Shown here piece by piece: positions 1 to 8,300 of a stretch of DNA of 64,000 nt. Numbering within the stretch: position 1 is the first letter of the stretch; each line of letters opens with the position of its first letter. Source of the stretch: Chloroflexales bacterium ZM16-3 (GTDB lineage Bacteria > Chloroflexota > Chloroflexia > Chloroflexales > Chloroflexaceae); contig RYFE02000013.1 of the NCBI GenBank assembly GCA_004138175.2, positions 62,001 through 126,000 of the forward strand, read 5' to 3'. Under the pieces are notes generated by a model that was given only the letters and a program-made list of their open reading frames with translations, did not search any database and was not told where the DNA came from. The translations under genes and the position numbers were made by a program.

Positions 1-2
1 AG

Positions 3-476
3 GCTCGTGGCGAGGTGCTCTCGGTGGCCTACGCGGGCAAGGGCCAGCACCAGGACGCCGGGGCGAAGATGGTTCACATCGCGCCGGAGACGACGAGCCG
101 GATCACGAATAAGTCGGTGAGCAAGGATGGCGGGAAGACGACCTACCGTGGCCTGGCGAAGGTGGCCCCCGGGGCCTACGGCGCGAAGATTAACGTCAAC
201 TGCGACGCCCTGATCCTCGATGAGCGCTCAGCATCGGACACTATCCCCTTCATCGAGATCGAGGAGGATCGCTGCACGCTGGCGCACGAGGCCACGGTGG
301 GCCGCATCGGCGCCGAGCAGCTCTTCTACCTGATGAGCCGCGGCCTCAAGGAGTCCGATGCGATGTCGATGATCGTGCTGGGCTTTATGGAGCCCTTCAC
401 CCGCGAGCTGCCCATGGAGTACGCCGTGGAGCTCAACCGCCTGATCCAGATGGAGATGGAGGGGTCGGTGGGCTAA
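3..476 (+). CDS. sufB: SufB, Fe-S cluster assembly scaffold, C-terminal part (5' end outside window)
   Basis: Reading frame is open to the window edge, so this is only the last 157 residues. SufB is a subunit of the SufBCD complex that builds Fe-S clusters in the cytosol. Visible family features are the [13 protein letters not shown] stretch of the beta-helix core, the [10 protein letters not shown] segment carrying the conserved cysteine, the [20 protein letters not shown] helix and the terminal MEGSVG, which favours SufB over SufD. It heads a same-strand run with a Rieske ferredoxin and SufU. SufC, SufD and SufS are not in the window and are presumably upstream. Confidence 0.93.
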   Translation, partial: ARGEVLSVAYAGKGQHQDAGAKMVHIAPETTSRITNKSVSKDGGKTTYRGLAKVAPGAYGAKINVNCDALILDERSASDTIPFIEIEEDRCTLAHEATVGRIGAEQLFYLMSRGLKESDAMSMIVLGFMEPFTRELPMEYAVELNRLIQMEMEGSVG

Positions 477-477
477 C

Positions 478-524
478 GCTGGGGGTTGGGAGTTGGGGGC
501 TGGGGGTCGGATCGGCCCCCAGCC
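478..524. repeat. heptanucleotide repeat array with small hairpin, just after sufB
   Basis: Five successive 7-base units of the type GCTGGGG, GTTGGGA, GTTGGGG, GCTGGGG, GTCGGAT start three bases after the sufB stop. A GGCCCCCAGCC segment follows that can pair back to the array. A role as a weak terminator or attenuator between sufB and the Rieske gene is inference. Confidence 0.7.
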
Positions 525-544
525 TTTGCATATTAAGAGGGTCT

Positions 545-862
545 ATGCCAGCTATTCAGATCGGCAGCCTGGCCGATGTGCCAGACGGCAGCGCAAAAAA
601 GTTCGATGTGGCCGGGACGCCGGTTGCCGTGTTTCGCGTCGGCGATGAGCTGTTCGCGATCGGTGACACCTGCTCGCACGCCGAGGCATCGCTCAGCGAG
701 GGCGATGTGGACGCTGACGAGCTGTGTGTCGAATGCCCGCTCCACGGCGCGATCTTCGACCTGCGCAGCGGTCAGCCGCGCACGCTGCCCGCCTTCACGC
801 CTGTGAGTACCTATCGGGTCTGGGCTGAGGGTGATGCGTTGCTTGTTGAGTATCCTGCGTAA
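545..862 (+). CDS. Rieske [2Fe-2S] ferredoxin, SUF-associated
   Basis: A 105-residue single-domain Rieske protein. Both cluster-binding motifs are present: CSH near residue 42 (C-x-H) and CPLHGA near residue 60 (C-x2-H). No signal peptide or membrane anchor is seen, so it is soluble and cytosolic, like the bacterial non-haem ferredoxin components (NirD/Rieske_2 type). It lies between sufB and a sulfurtransferase. Rieske ferredoxins are often found in SUF clusters, where an electron-transfer role during cluster assembly is assumed but not shown here. ATG at 545 is preceded by AAGAGGG. Function beyond the fold is inferred. Confidence 0.9.
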   Translation: MPAIQIGSLADVPDGSAKKFDVAGTPVAVFRVGDELFAIGDTCSHAEASLSEGDVDADELCVECPLHGAIFDLRSGQPRTLPAFTPVSTYRVWAEGDALLVEYPA

Positions 863-903
863 GAACTTGACTAGCTGCCGCAGCGGCGGTACAATCCGGG
901 CAT

Positions 904-970
904 ACAGGGGACAGGGGACAGGGGACAGGGGACAAGCACAGAATATGTGGCAAGCTGTCCCCTGTCCCCT
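904..970. repeat. heptanucleotide repeat forming a hairpin before the sulfurtransferase gene
   Basis: Four ACAGGGG units (904-931) are followed 25 bases later by the complementary TGTCCCCTGTCCCCT (956-970), so the transcript can fold into a G/C-rich hairpin that ends 5 bases before the ribosome-binding site of the next gene. Possible attenuator or RNA-processing site (inference). Confidence 0.7.
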
Positions 971-987
971 TGCTAAAGGAGGTTGCT

Positions 988-1845
988 ATGGCAGACTACG
1001 CACACCCCGAGGTGCTTGTCGATACGGCATGGGTGGCCGACCACCTGGACGACCCGAACGTGCGCCTGGTGGAGAGCAACGAGGATCTGTTGCTCTACGA
1101 GACGGGCCACATCCCCGGCGCGGTGAAGATTGACTGGGTCGATGATCTGAACGACCCGGTGGTGCGCGACTACCTCGACGCCGAGCGCTTCGCGGCGCTG
1201 CTCGCCCGCAAGGGGATCTCCCGCGACACGACGGTGGTGCTCTACGGCGATAAGAGCAACTGGTGGGCTACCTACGCGCTGTGGGTGTTTAAGCTCTTCG
1301 GCCACCCCGACGCGCGTATCCTTGATGGCGGGCGGGCCAAGTGGATCGCCGAGGGCCGCAGCCTGACCCGCGAGTCGCCCAGCTACGCCCAGGCGAGCTA
1401 CCCCGTGTCCGCCCGCGATGATACGGCCATCCGGGCCTTCCGCGACCAGGTGCGCGCGCATATCGCGAAGGAGGGCACGGCGCTGGTGGACGTGCGCAGC
1501 CCCCAGGAGTTCAGCGGCGAGCGCACCCACATGCCCGACTACCCTCAGGAGGGCACCCTGCGCGGCGGCCATATTCCCACGGCGGCGAACATTCCATGGG
1601 CCAAGGCCACCCGCGAGGACGCGACCTTTAAGAGCGCCGATGAGCTGGCCGCGCTCTACGGCGGGCAGGGCGTCACCCCGGACAAGGACGTGATCACCTA
1701 CTGCCGCATCGGCGAGCGCTCCTCGCACACCTGGTTTGTGCTGACCTACCTGCTCGGCTACCCGCAGGTGCGCAACTATGACGGCAGCTGGACAGAGTGG
1801 GGCAACGGCGTCGGCCTGCCGATTGAGAAGAGCTACCAAGGGTAA
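988..1845 (+). CDS. thiosulfate/3-mercaptopyruvate sulfurtransferase (tandem rhodanese)
   Basis: 285 residues, the usual size for two-domain rhodaneses. These enzymes move sulfane sulfur from thiosulfate or mercaptopyruvate to an acceptor through an active-site cysteine persulfide. The catalytic loop [11 protein letters not shown] lies in the C-terminal domain (Cys about 239). The N-terminal domain has the inactive rhodanese fold ([30 protein letters not shown]). I chose ATG 988 because AAAGGAGG lies 5 bases upstream; an in-frame TTG at 970 has none. It sits inside the SUF/sulfur-carrier cluster, so supplying sulfur to SufU or to the ubiquitin-like carrier is a reasonable inference. Confidence 0.93.
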   Translation: MADYAHPEVLVDTAWVADHLDDPNVRLVESNEDLLLYETGHIPGAVKIDWVDDLNDPVVRDYLDAERFAALLARKGISRDTTVVLYGDKSNWWATYALWVFKLFGHPDARILDGGRAKWIAEGRSLTRESPSYAQASYPVSARDDTAIRAFRDQVRAHIAKEGTALVDVRSPQEFSGERTHMPDYPQEGTLRGGHIPTAANIPWAKATREDATFKSADELAALYGGQGVTPDKDVITYCRIGERSSHTWFVLTYLLGYPQVRNYDGSWTEWGNGVGLPIEKSYQG

Positions 1846-1908
1846 TGCAAAAGGCAAAAGGCAAAATGAGCCCATCGCTCATTTTGCCTTTTGCCTTTTG
1901 CCTTTTGC
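1843..1908. repeat. AAAAGGC heptamer hairpin overlapping the sulfurtransferase stop codon
   Basis: The TAA stop is the first three bases of the left arm (TAATGCAAAAGGCAAAAGGC...). The right arm repeats CTCATTTTGCCTTTTGCC with one more heptamer than the left. Arms are about 27 bases with a 7-base loop. It resembles a terminator in shape but lies inside the operon, immediately ahead of sufU. Confidence 0.75.
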
Positions 1909-1914
1909 ATTGAT

Positions 1915-2304
1915 ATGGATCGCCAGCAGATTATCGACCGGCTGTTTGACCACTACGAGCGCCCGCGCCACTACGGGCCGCTCGATGGTGCTGATATGGT
2001 GTTCTCGGGCGGTATTCCTGACTGTGGCGATATGCTGACGCTCTACCTGAAGCTCGACCCGGCGGGCGAGGCGCTGGCTGGCCTGAGCTTCGAGGGGCGC
2101 GGCTGCACGATCAGCCAGGCCGCCGCCTCGCTGCTGTGCGAGCAGCTCCAGGGCGCGCCGCTCAGCGCGGTGGATGCCCTTGACGACCAGGCCGTGCTCG
2201 ACATGCTTGGCCGCGAGGTGGTACGGGCCCGCTCGCGCTGCGCTACCCTGGCCTTGAACACGTTGAAGTCCGCCTTGGCGCGGCATCGGGCCGGGCGGGG
2301 GTGA
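1915..2304 (+). CDS. sufU: SufU/IscU-like Fe-S scaffold or sulfur-transfer protein
   Basis: 129 residues. SufU accepts persulfide sulfur from the desulfurase SufS, or serves as a U-type scaffold. The three conserved cysteine sites are visible: PDCGD (about residue 40), GRGCTISQAA (about 65) and RSRCATLAL (about 115). The Asp next to the first Cys, typical of SufU zinc ligation, is present. ATG 1915 is chosen because MDRQQIIDRLFDHYERPRHYG matches the family start; upstream codons lie within the repeat hairpin and there is no clear Shine-Dalgarno sequence. The next gene starts 5 bases after the stop. Confidence 0.9.
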   Translation: MDRQQIIDRLFDHYERPRHYGPLDGADMVFSGGIPDCGDMLTLYLKLDPAGEALAGLSFEGRGCTISQAAASLLCEQLQGAPLSAVDALDDQAVLDMLGREVVRARSRCATLALNTLKSALARHRAGRG

Positions 2305-2308
2305 CTCT

Positions 2309-2785
2309 ATGCTAAAGCTTTCTGCTGATGCCGCTGAGACGATCGCCCGGCACGCCGAGTCGACCTACCCCGATGAGTGCGTCGGGCTGCTGCTCGGGCA
2401 CCTTGAGGATGATGATTCCAAGGTGGTGACGCGCGCCCTGGCGGTGGAGAACCGTTGGGCTGGGCAGGTGTCGCTCGCTGAGACGGATAATGCCGAGTCG
2501 CGGCGCGACCGCTTCTACCTCGATCCGCGCGACTACCTGCGGGCTGATCGCGAGGCCCGCGCCGCTGGGATGGATATTGTCGGCTGCTACCACTCGCACC
2601 CCGATTACCCGGCCACGCCGTCTGACCGCGACCGCGTGGGTGCCCAGGGTGTTGGTGGGGGCACCGGCTTCGCCTTTGTGATCCAGTCGGTGCGCGAGGG
2701 GCGGGCCGCCGAGGTGGCCTCCTGGCTGCTTGTCGCTGAGGGCGAGCGCTTTGAGCAAGAAGATCTTGTGAAGGAGTATCTCTGA
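2309..2785 (+). CDS. JAMM/MPN+ metalloprotease (Mec-like) acting on a sulfur-carrier protein
   Basis: 158 residues. JAMM zinc proteases cut isopeptide or peptide bonds after the terminal Gly-Gly of ubiquitin-like proteins; mycobacterial Mec releases cysteine from CysO. The full catalytic set is visible: Glu23 in PDECVGLLLG, then HSHPDYPATPSDRD giving His95, His97, Ser105 and Asp108 (H-x-H-x7-S-x2-D). The stop codon shares one base with the start of the ubiquitin-like carrier gene (TGATG), indicating translational coupling. The adjacent carrier ends in GG plus three residues, a likely substrate for this enzyme. Confidence 0.92.
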   Translation: MLKLSADAAETIARHAESTYPDECVGLLLGHLEDDDSKVVTRALAVENRWAGQVSLAETDNAESRRDRFYLDPRDYLRADREARAAGMDIVGCYHSHPDYPATPSDRDRVGAQGVGGGTGFAFVIQSVREGRAAEVASWLLVAEGERFEQEDLVKEYL

Positions 2786-3066
2786 TGGCGACGATCACCA
2801 TCCCCACCGCGCTGCGCCAGTACGCCGGGGGCAGCGCGAGCCTGAGTCTGGAGGCTGAGACGGTGGGTTCTCTGCTGCGCGGCCTGGTCGAGCAGCACCC
2901 CACACTCGGCAAGCACCTGTTCAGCGAGCAGGGTAAGCTGCGCAGCTTTGTGAACATCTACGTCGGCGACGAGGATATCCGCTACCTGGATGGTCAGGAC
3001 ACGCCCGTGGCTGCCGGTGATACGGTGAGCATTATCCCGGCAATTGCGGGAGGATCGTATGTCTGA
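2785..3066 (+). CDS. ubiquitin-like sulfur carrier (MoaD/ThiS/CysO type) with masked GG terminus
   Basis: 93 residues with the beta-grasp pattern of MoaD/CysO (ATITIPTALRQYAGG, LVEQHPTLGKHLF, VNIYVGDEDIRYLDG, VSIIPAIAGG). In this family the C-terminal Gly-Gly is adenylated and thiocarboxylated to carry sulfur. Here Gly89-Gly90 is followed by Ser-Tyr-Val, so the protein must be trimmed before activation. The coupled JAMM protease upstream and the E1-like enzyme overlapping downstream are the obvious partners. AAGGAG precedes the ATG. The pathway served (cysteine, thiamine or molybdopterin) cannot be decided from the window; no cysM, thiG or moaE is present. Confidence 0.9.
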   Translation: MATITIPTALRQYAGGSASLSLEAETVGSLLRGLVEQHPTLGKHLFSEQGKLRSFVNIYVGDEDIRYLDGQDTPVAAGDTVSIIPAIAGGSYV

Positions 3067-4213
3067 TGTTACCCTCTCGAACGAGGAGATCGCCCGCTAC
3101 TCGCGGCATCTGATCATGCCCGAGGTGGGCATGGTCGGCCAGCGCAAGATCAAGCAGGGCAGCGTGCTGCTGATCGGCACCGGCGGGCTTGGCTCGCCCC
3201 TGGCCCTCTACCTGGCCGCCGCCGGGGTGGGCCATATCGGCCTGGTAGACTTTGATGTCGTTGACTCCAGCAACCTCCAGCGCCAGATCATCCACGGCAC
3301 CTCTACCGTCGGCATGGCGAAGACCGAGTCGGCGAAGCGGCGGCTGGCCGACCTCAACCCGATGGTTGAGGTGACCACCTACGAGACCCAGATCACCTCG
3401 CAGAATGCGCTTGACCTGATGCGCCCCTACGATGTGATTATCGATGGCACTGATAACTTCCCGACCCGCTACCTGACGAACGATGCGGCGGTGATGTTGG
3501 GCAAGCCGAATGTGTACGGCAGCATCTTCCGCTTTGAGGGTCAGGCCACGGTCTTCTACCCCAAAGAGGGCGGCCCCTGCTACCGCTGCCTCTACCCCGA
3601 GCCGCCGCCCCCCGGGCTTGTGCCCAGCTGCGCTGAGGGCGGCGTGCTTGGCGTGCTGCCCGGCGTGATCGGCACCATTCAGGCCACCGAGGCGATCAAG
3701 CTGCTGGCCGGGATCGGCGAGCCGCTGATCGGTCGCCTGATGCTCTACGACGCCCTGGCCATGCGCTTCCGTGAGCTGAAGCTGCGCCGCAACCCTGCCT
3801 GCCCTGTCTGTGGCGAGCACCCGACCGTCACCGAGCTGATTGACTACGACCAGTTTTGCGGCATTGTTCCCGAGGTGAATACATTGAGCAACCAGTACGA
3901 GATCACGCCCGGCGAGCTGGCCGATCTGCTCCAGACCGACGCGCGCCCCTACCTTCTCGATGTGCGCAACCCCTACGAGGTGGCCATCGCCAGCATCCCC
4001 GGCACCGATAAGCTGATCCCGGTGGATCAGCTCCCCGAGCGGATCAGCGAGCTGGACAGCTCGGTGGAGATGGTCATCTACTGCCGCAGCGGCGCGCGCA
4101 GCGGCCGCGCCGTGGAGCTGCTGAAGAGCGTCGGCTTCCACAAGGTGAAGAACTTAGTCGGCGGCGTCCTGCGCTGGGCCGATGATGTGGATCCCAGCGT
4201 GGCGAAGTATTAG
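3059..4213 (+). CDS. moeZ: MoeB/ThiF-type E1 enzyme fused to rhodanese (MoeZ-like)
   Basis: 384 residues. The N-terminal half is the E1-like adenylating domain: GTGGLGSPLALYLAAAGVG nucleotide-binding loop, DFDVVDSSNLQRQ, DGTDNFPTRYL, and paired zinc motifs CYRC and CPVC. The C-terminal rhodanese domain (from about residue 280) has the active loop CRSGARSG (Cys about 342). Such fusions adenylate the carrier C-terminus and then load it with sulfur. ATG 3059 overlaps the carrier gene by 8 bases and is preceded by GGGAGGA. Reading-frame order JAMM-carrier-E1 matches a CysO-type sulfur-carrier unit. Confidence 0.94.
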   Translation: MSDVTLSNEEIARYSRHLIMPEVGMVGQRKIKQGSVLLIGTGGLGSPLALYLAAAGVGHIGLVDFDVVDSSNLQRQIIHGTSTVGMAKTESAKRRLADLNPMVEVTTYETQITSQNALDLMRPYDVIIDGTDNFPTRYLTNDAAVMLGKPNVYGSIFRFEGQATVFYPKEGGPCYRCLYPEPPPPGLVPSCAEGGVLGVLPGVIGTIQATEAIKLLAGIGEPLIGRLMLYDALAMRFRELKLRRNPACPVCGEHPTVTELIDYDQFCGIVPEVNTLSNQYEITPGELADLLQTDARPYLLDVRNPYEVAIASIPGTDKLIPVDQLPERISELDSSVEMVIYCRSGARSGRAVELLKSVGFHKVKNLVGGVLRWADDVDPSVAKY

Positions 4214-4245
4214 GGGTTGGGGGCTGGGGGCTGGGGGCTGGGGGA
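4214..4245. repeat. heptanucleotide array directly after the moeZ-like stop codon
   Basis: The array is about four units of GGGGGCT with a period of 7 (C at 4224, 4231, 4238). It starts at the base after the TAG stop and ends just before the AAGGAGG of the next gene. Confidence 0.7.
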
Positions 4246-4262
4246 TATGAAGGAGGCTCGCG

Positions 4263-5288
4263 ATGACCGGGATCGGCATTATTGGCACGGGGTGGGGGGC
4301 GCGGGTGCAGGTGCCTGCGTTTCGCGGCGCGGGTTTGGAGGTGGTGGCCCTGGCTGGCAGTCAGGCCGACAAGACGGCCCGTATCGCCGGGGAGCTGGGC
4401 GTGACCTGGCACACCGCTAGCTGGCGGGCGCTGCTGGAGCGGCCCGACGTTGATGTGGTGAGCATCGTCACCCCGCCCGGCCTGCACCGCGAGATTGCTG
4501 TGGCCGCCCTGGAGACCGGCAGGCATGTGCTCTGCGAGAAGCCTACGGCGATGGATGTGGCCGAGGCCGGGGCGATGCTCGCCGCCGCCGAGGCCCGCCC
4601 CGCCCAGCTGGCCCTGATCGATCACGAGCTGCGCTTCCTGCCCGCGCTGCGCCTCGCCCGCGACCTGATCGCTGCGGGTGAGATTGGCCCGGTGCGCCAC
4701 GCCGAGATCCGCTCGATCAGCAGCTCGCGCAGCGACCCGCGCCGCCTCTGGAACTGGTGGAGCGACGCATCTCAGGGCGGCGGTGTCCTTGGCGCGATTG
4801 GCTCGCACCAGATCGACCTGCTGCGTTACCTGCTCTCCGACGAGGTGGCTTCGGCCAGCGGCATCACGCACACCTTCATCGCCGCGCGCCCCGACGCCTC
4901 CGGCCAGATGCGCCCTGTCACCGCCGATGACTATGCGGCGGCGAGCCTACGCTTTGTGGGCGGGGCCACGGCCACGATGATGGCCAGCGTGGTAGCCCCT
5001 CACGACGAGCCGAACAGCGCCACGGTCTATGGCGTTGCTGGCGCGCTGCGCTTTGTAGGTGGGCGGCTGCTGCGTAGCTCGGGCGGCGAGTTCGTTGACA
5101 TAACCCCCGAACATAGCCTGAAGATCCCGGCGGGCATTGTCGGCGACTTCCCCCAGGGCACGGTCTACCTCGGCGCCGCTCTGCGGGCCGCCCTCGCCGG
5201 AGATAGTGCCGCCCTGGCCTCGGTCGCCACCTTCGCCGACGGGCTGGCTGTCCAGCGCGTGCTAGACTCCATCCGCGCCGCGTGTTGA
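4263..5288 (+). CDS. Gfo/Idh/MocA-family NAD(P)-dependent oxidoreductase
   Basis: 341 residues, normal for the family. The N-terminal Rossmann fold has GIIGTGWGARVQVPAF, and the EKPTAMDVAEA motif near residue 95 contains the conserved Glu-Lys-Pro of the active site. The C-terminal alpha/beta domain follows (GGGVLGAIGSHQIDLLRYLL with the usual His). AAGGAGG precedes the ATG by 7 bases. Members oxidise or reduce sugars, inositols or biliverdin; nothing here fixes the substrate. It is last in the sulfur operon direction and converges on the CHAT gene, so a sulfur link is not implied. Confidence 0.88.
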   Translation: MTGIGIIGTGWGARVQVPAFRGAGLEVVALAGSQADKTARIAGELGVTWHTASWRALLERPDVDVVSIVTPPGLHREIAVAALETGRHVLCEKPTAMDVAEAGAMLAAAEARPAQLALIDHELRFLPALRLARDLIAAGEIGPVRHAEIRSISSSRSDPRRLWNWWSDASQGGGVLGAIGSHQIDLLRYLLSDEVASASGITHTFIAARPDASGQMRPVTADDYAAASLRFVGGATATMMASVVAPHDEPNSATVYGVAGALRFVGGRLLRSSGGEFVDITPEHSLKIPAGIVGDFPQGTVYLGAALRAALAGDSAALASVATFADGLAVQRVLDSIRAAC

Positions 5289-5305
5289 GATCCAACACGC
5301 AGCAC

Positions 5306-8300
5306 TCATCCCCCAACGCTCTCCCACCAGGACTGGCGCAGGGCCACGGGCCAGGAGGCGATCGCCTCTGGTGGCGTCCCGTCGCCCGTCACCCCCAGCC
5401 AGACCAGGCTCTCGATCGCTAGGCGGCGCAGGGTGGCGACCATCGGCGCGTCGGCGGTGATCGGCTCCTCGATGATCTGCCGGGCCTGTGTCTCTAGCTC
5501 TTGCGTGATCGGGCTACCATTGCTCGACAGCATCTCGAAGGGGCCGCAGGCCAGGGCGCGGGCCAGGGCCGACCGCGCGATCCCAGAGACAAGCGGGATC
5601 GCCGCGCCGCTGAGCCGCTCGTAGAGCCAGTCCATCAGGGCCAGCTGGTGGCTCGCGCAGGCCCCCACGATGCCAATCAGCAGCACCTCGGTGCGCAGCG
5701 GCAGCTCCGGTCTCCCCGCCAGGGCATCCGCCAGCAGCCCCGCCAGACCCTCGTCTGCCTCTAGGATCAGGGCGTCGGCGATGGCTGCCTGAACCGCCTG
5801 CCACTCCTTCTTCGGCCCCTTGACATCGTCGCGCAGCAGCAGATCGACCAGCCGTTTCTGCACGCCCGCCTGGTCGCTCAGGTCGCTCAGGGCCAGGGCC
5901 GCCAGGATGCGCGCCTCGGGGCTGTGCGCCTCGGGGCTGTGCGCCTGGTCATCGAGCGCCGCCAGCAGCGGCTCGGCCCGCCCGCGTCGCCATGCCGCGA
6001 GCAGCGCGTCGATCTGCTCGTCGTTGTCTTTCACCCCGGTCATATCGCGCAGCGAGCGGGCTGCCGCCATCCGTACCAGGGGCCGATCATGCTGCCAGAT
6101 GTCATCGATTAGCAGGATGCGCTCGCCGATCTGGCGGCGCAGCGCCGCACGCACCTTCTGGTAGGGTAGCTGGCCTAGCGCCTCGGCCAGCAGCGCCCGC
6201 GAGGAGGCGCTTGGCTCGAAGCGCGGGTTCAGCTCGATCAGGATGCTGTCGAGCAGGGCCGCCTGTTGGGCCTCGCTGTCGTCCGATGTAGCCCGCAGGA
6301 GGGCGCGCAGGCTGCGGCTCTGGCGCTGGGCCTGTGTGAATGCGCCCAGGCAGCGCGCCGCTAGGATGGCCTGCGGCCCGCTCACCTCGCTGCGCAGCAT
6401 TGCCCAGACTGGCGCAAGGTCGCTGAGATCGTCGGCGCGCTGGGCCACTCCAATCAGCACGGGGCTCCACCAGGCCAGCCGGGCCGGGAAGCTCGCCATC
6501 ACCATGATATCCCCCAGCCGACTCCCCATGTCTGGGCGCCGCCGCAGTGCCCGCGCCGCCGCGTATGCCTGAATGTCTAGGTGGCTCAGCTGCGCGCTGA
6601 CGCCACCGAGCTCAACCAGCGCCCCCGCGCTGATCAGCGCCCGGTAGATCTCCTCGGGCGCGTAGCTGCGGTCTTGCAGCACGGCCCGGATCACCTGGAA
6701 CGCCTCGGCCACCGGCATCCTGAGCCGGTGGCTCCAGTGCAGCGCCCATGCCAGGGCGTAGACGCACTCGCGCACCACGGCTCGCGGCGCGCTCGGCCCC
6801 GCCGCCCGATCCATCAGCCGGTCGAGCAGGCCGCTCAGCAGGTCGTCGCGGGTCAGTCGGCCGCCGCCGTCGCCGTCAGCCATTTCCTCGGCGATGGCGG
6901 TGAGCAGCTGCGGGTCGCCAGCAAGATCGCGCATGCCGTTGCGGATGATCGTCCGCACATGGGTCATGTAGTCCTCTTGGTCGCGGTAGCATAGGTATGC
7001 CCGCATCTGGCGCTCGCTGAGCGGGCTGAGCGCGAGCCAGGGGGTGTCGTTTCGGCGCAGCGCGGCCGGCGCATCGTGCTCCTCGACGCTGATCACGATC
7101 CGTTGGGACGGCATGCGCCGGGCTAGAGCGTCGAGCAGCTCGGCCAGGATCGGGCGCAGGGCCGGGCTGATCGCTTCGAATCCGTCGATCAGCAGCACGA
7201 AGCGGGACTCTGCGCGCTCCTCCCCGCTGCTCAGCAGGTTCATCAGGGCCACGCCGTGGGCCGGGTCGATCTCTGCAGCAGCGTCGATCAGCAGGTCCTC
7301 GATCCGCGCCCCCGCCTGGAGCCGCCGGTCGTCGGCCAGGGTAAGGTAGACGGCGATGGTGGGGGGGCGGGAGTCGGGGGACAGGAGTCGGGAGTCGGTG
7401 GGCAGGAGTCGGGAGTCGGTGGGCAGGAGTCGGGAGTCGGTGGGCAGGAGTCGGGAGTCGGTGCTCTGCGCATCGCTGTCCACATCCTGCGCTGTCCGGC
7501 CTCCGACTCCCGACTCCCAACCCCCGACTCCTGACTCCTGGGCCCGGTTCTGCCGCCAGCCCCACTGCTGGAGCAGTAGCGAGCGGCTGATCCGCGAGCC
7601 GCCGCTGACGATGATCGGCGCGGGGCTGTCCCGCCGCCCGGCCAGGGCCAGCAGCTGGTCGAGCAGCGTGCGGGCCTCCTGCGGGCTGGGCTGCTCGTCG
7701 GGGCGGGCGCGCAGCAGGGCTAGGCGCGGGCCAGCCGGGCTGGCCAGGGCAGCCTGGCTGATCTGCGGGTCGTTGCTCAGCAAGCGGGCGAACTCTAGCT
7801 GGGCGTTTGGCACGAACAGCCGCCCGTCGCGGCTGCGCATGTACAGCACCGGCGTACTCCACCCCGCGTTGTCCGGGTCAACCACCTGTCGGCGGGCGGC
7901 CGACACCGCCCGGTCGATCACCCCGTAGCGCAGCAGGTAGTCGCACAGATACTGGGTGAAGGCGCGGGCCAGATCGACGGAGATCAGGTCGCGCATGGCA
8001 ACCACGGCGGGCACGCTGCCGTCGCGGATGATCTGGATGGCCAGGTTATCGAGGGCTGGGTCGGCGCGCTGGGCTGCGGTGTTGCAGGAGATCAAGATGA
8101 AGAGGGCGGGCCGGCTGCCGTTGCGGCGCAGGGCGTCGATCAGATCTCCCGCCGGTAGCAGCCGTCCCGCCCCGTCGGCTCGCTCCAGCATCAGGCTGGT
8201 GCCCAGGCGCGGGGTGTAGAGGCCGTGGCCGTAGAAGATCACGATCTGGTAGCCATCTTCCATGCCCTGCACAAGAGTCTCGGGGGTGGTGGGGTGCAGG

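Noticed and set aside
1843-1908. Ordinary rho-independent terminator
   Set aside because: The hairpin arms are made of heptamer repeats, it lies inside an operon, and it directly precedes sufU; termination is possible but not shown.
2309-4213. Bacterial ubiquitin-like conjugation (Bil/CBASS-type) defence operon
   Set aside because: No E2-like protein or cyclase is present, and the E1 is fused to rhodanese within SUF genes, which fits sulfur transfer.
4263-5288. Biliverdin reductase or a sulfur-pathway dehydrogenase
   Set aside because: Only general Gfo/Idh motifs can be seen; no specific marker supports either.
7369-7541. CRISPR array or sequencing artefact in the CHAT gene
   Set aside because: Units are contiguous 7/21-mers without spacers, and similar heptamer arrays with other units occur at many gene ends, so a natural repeat is more likely.
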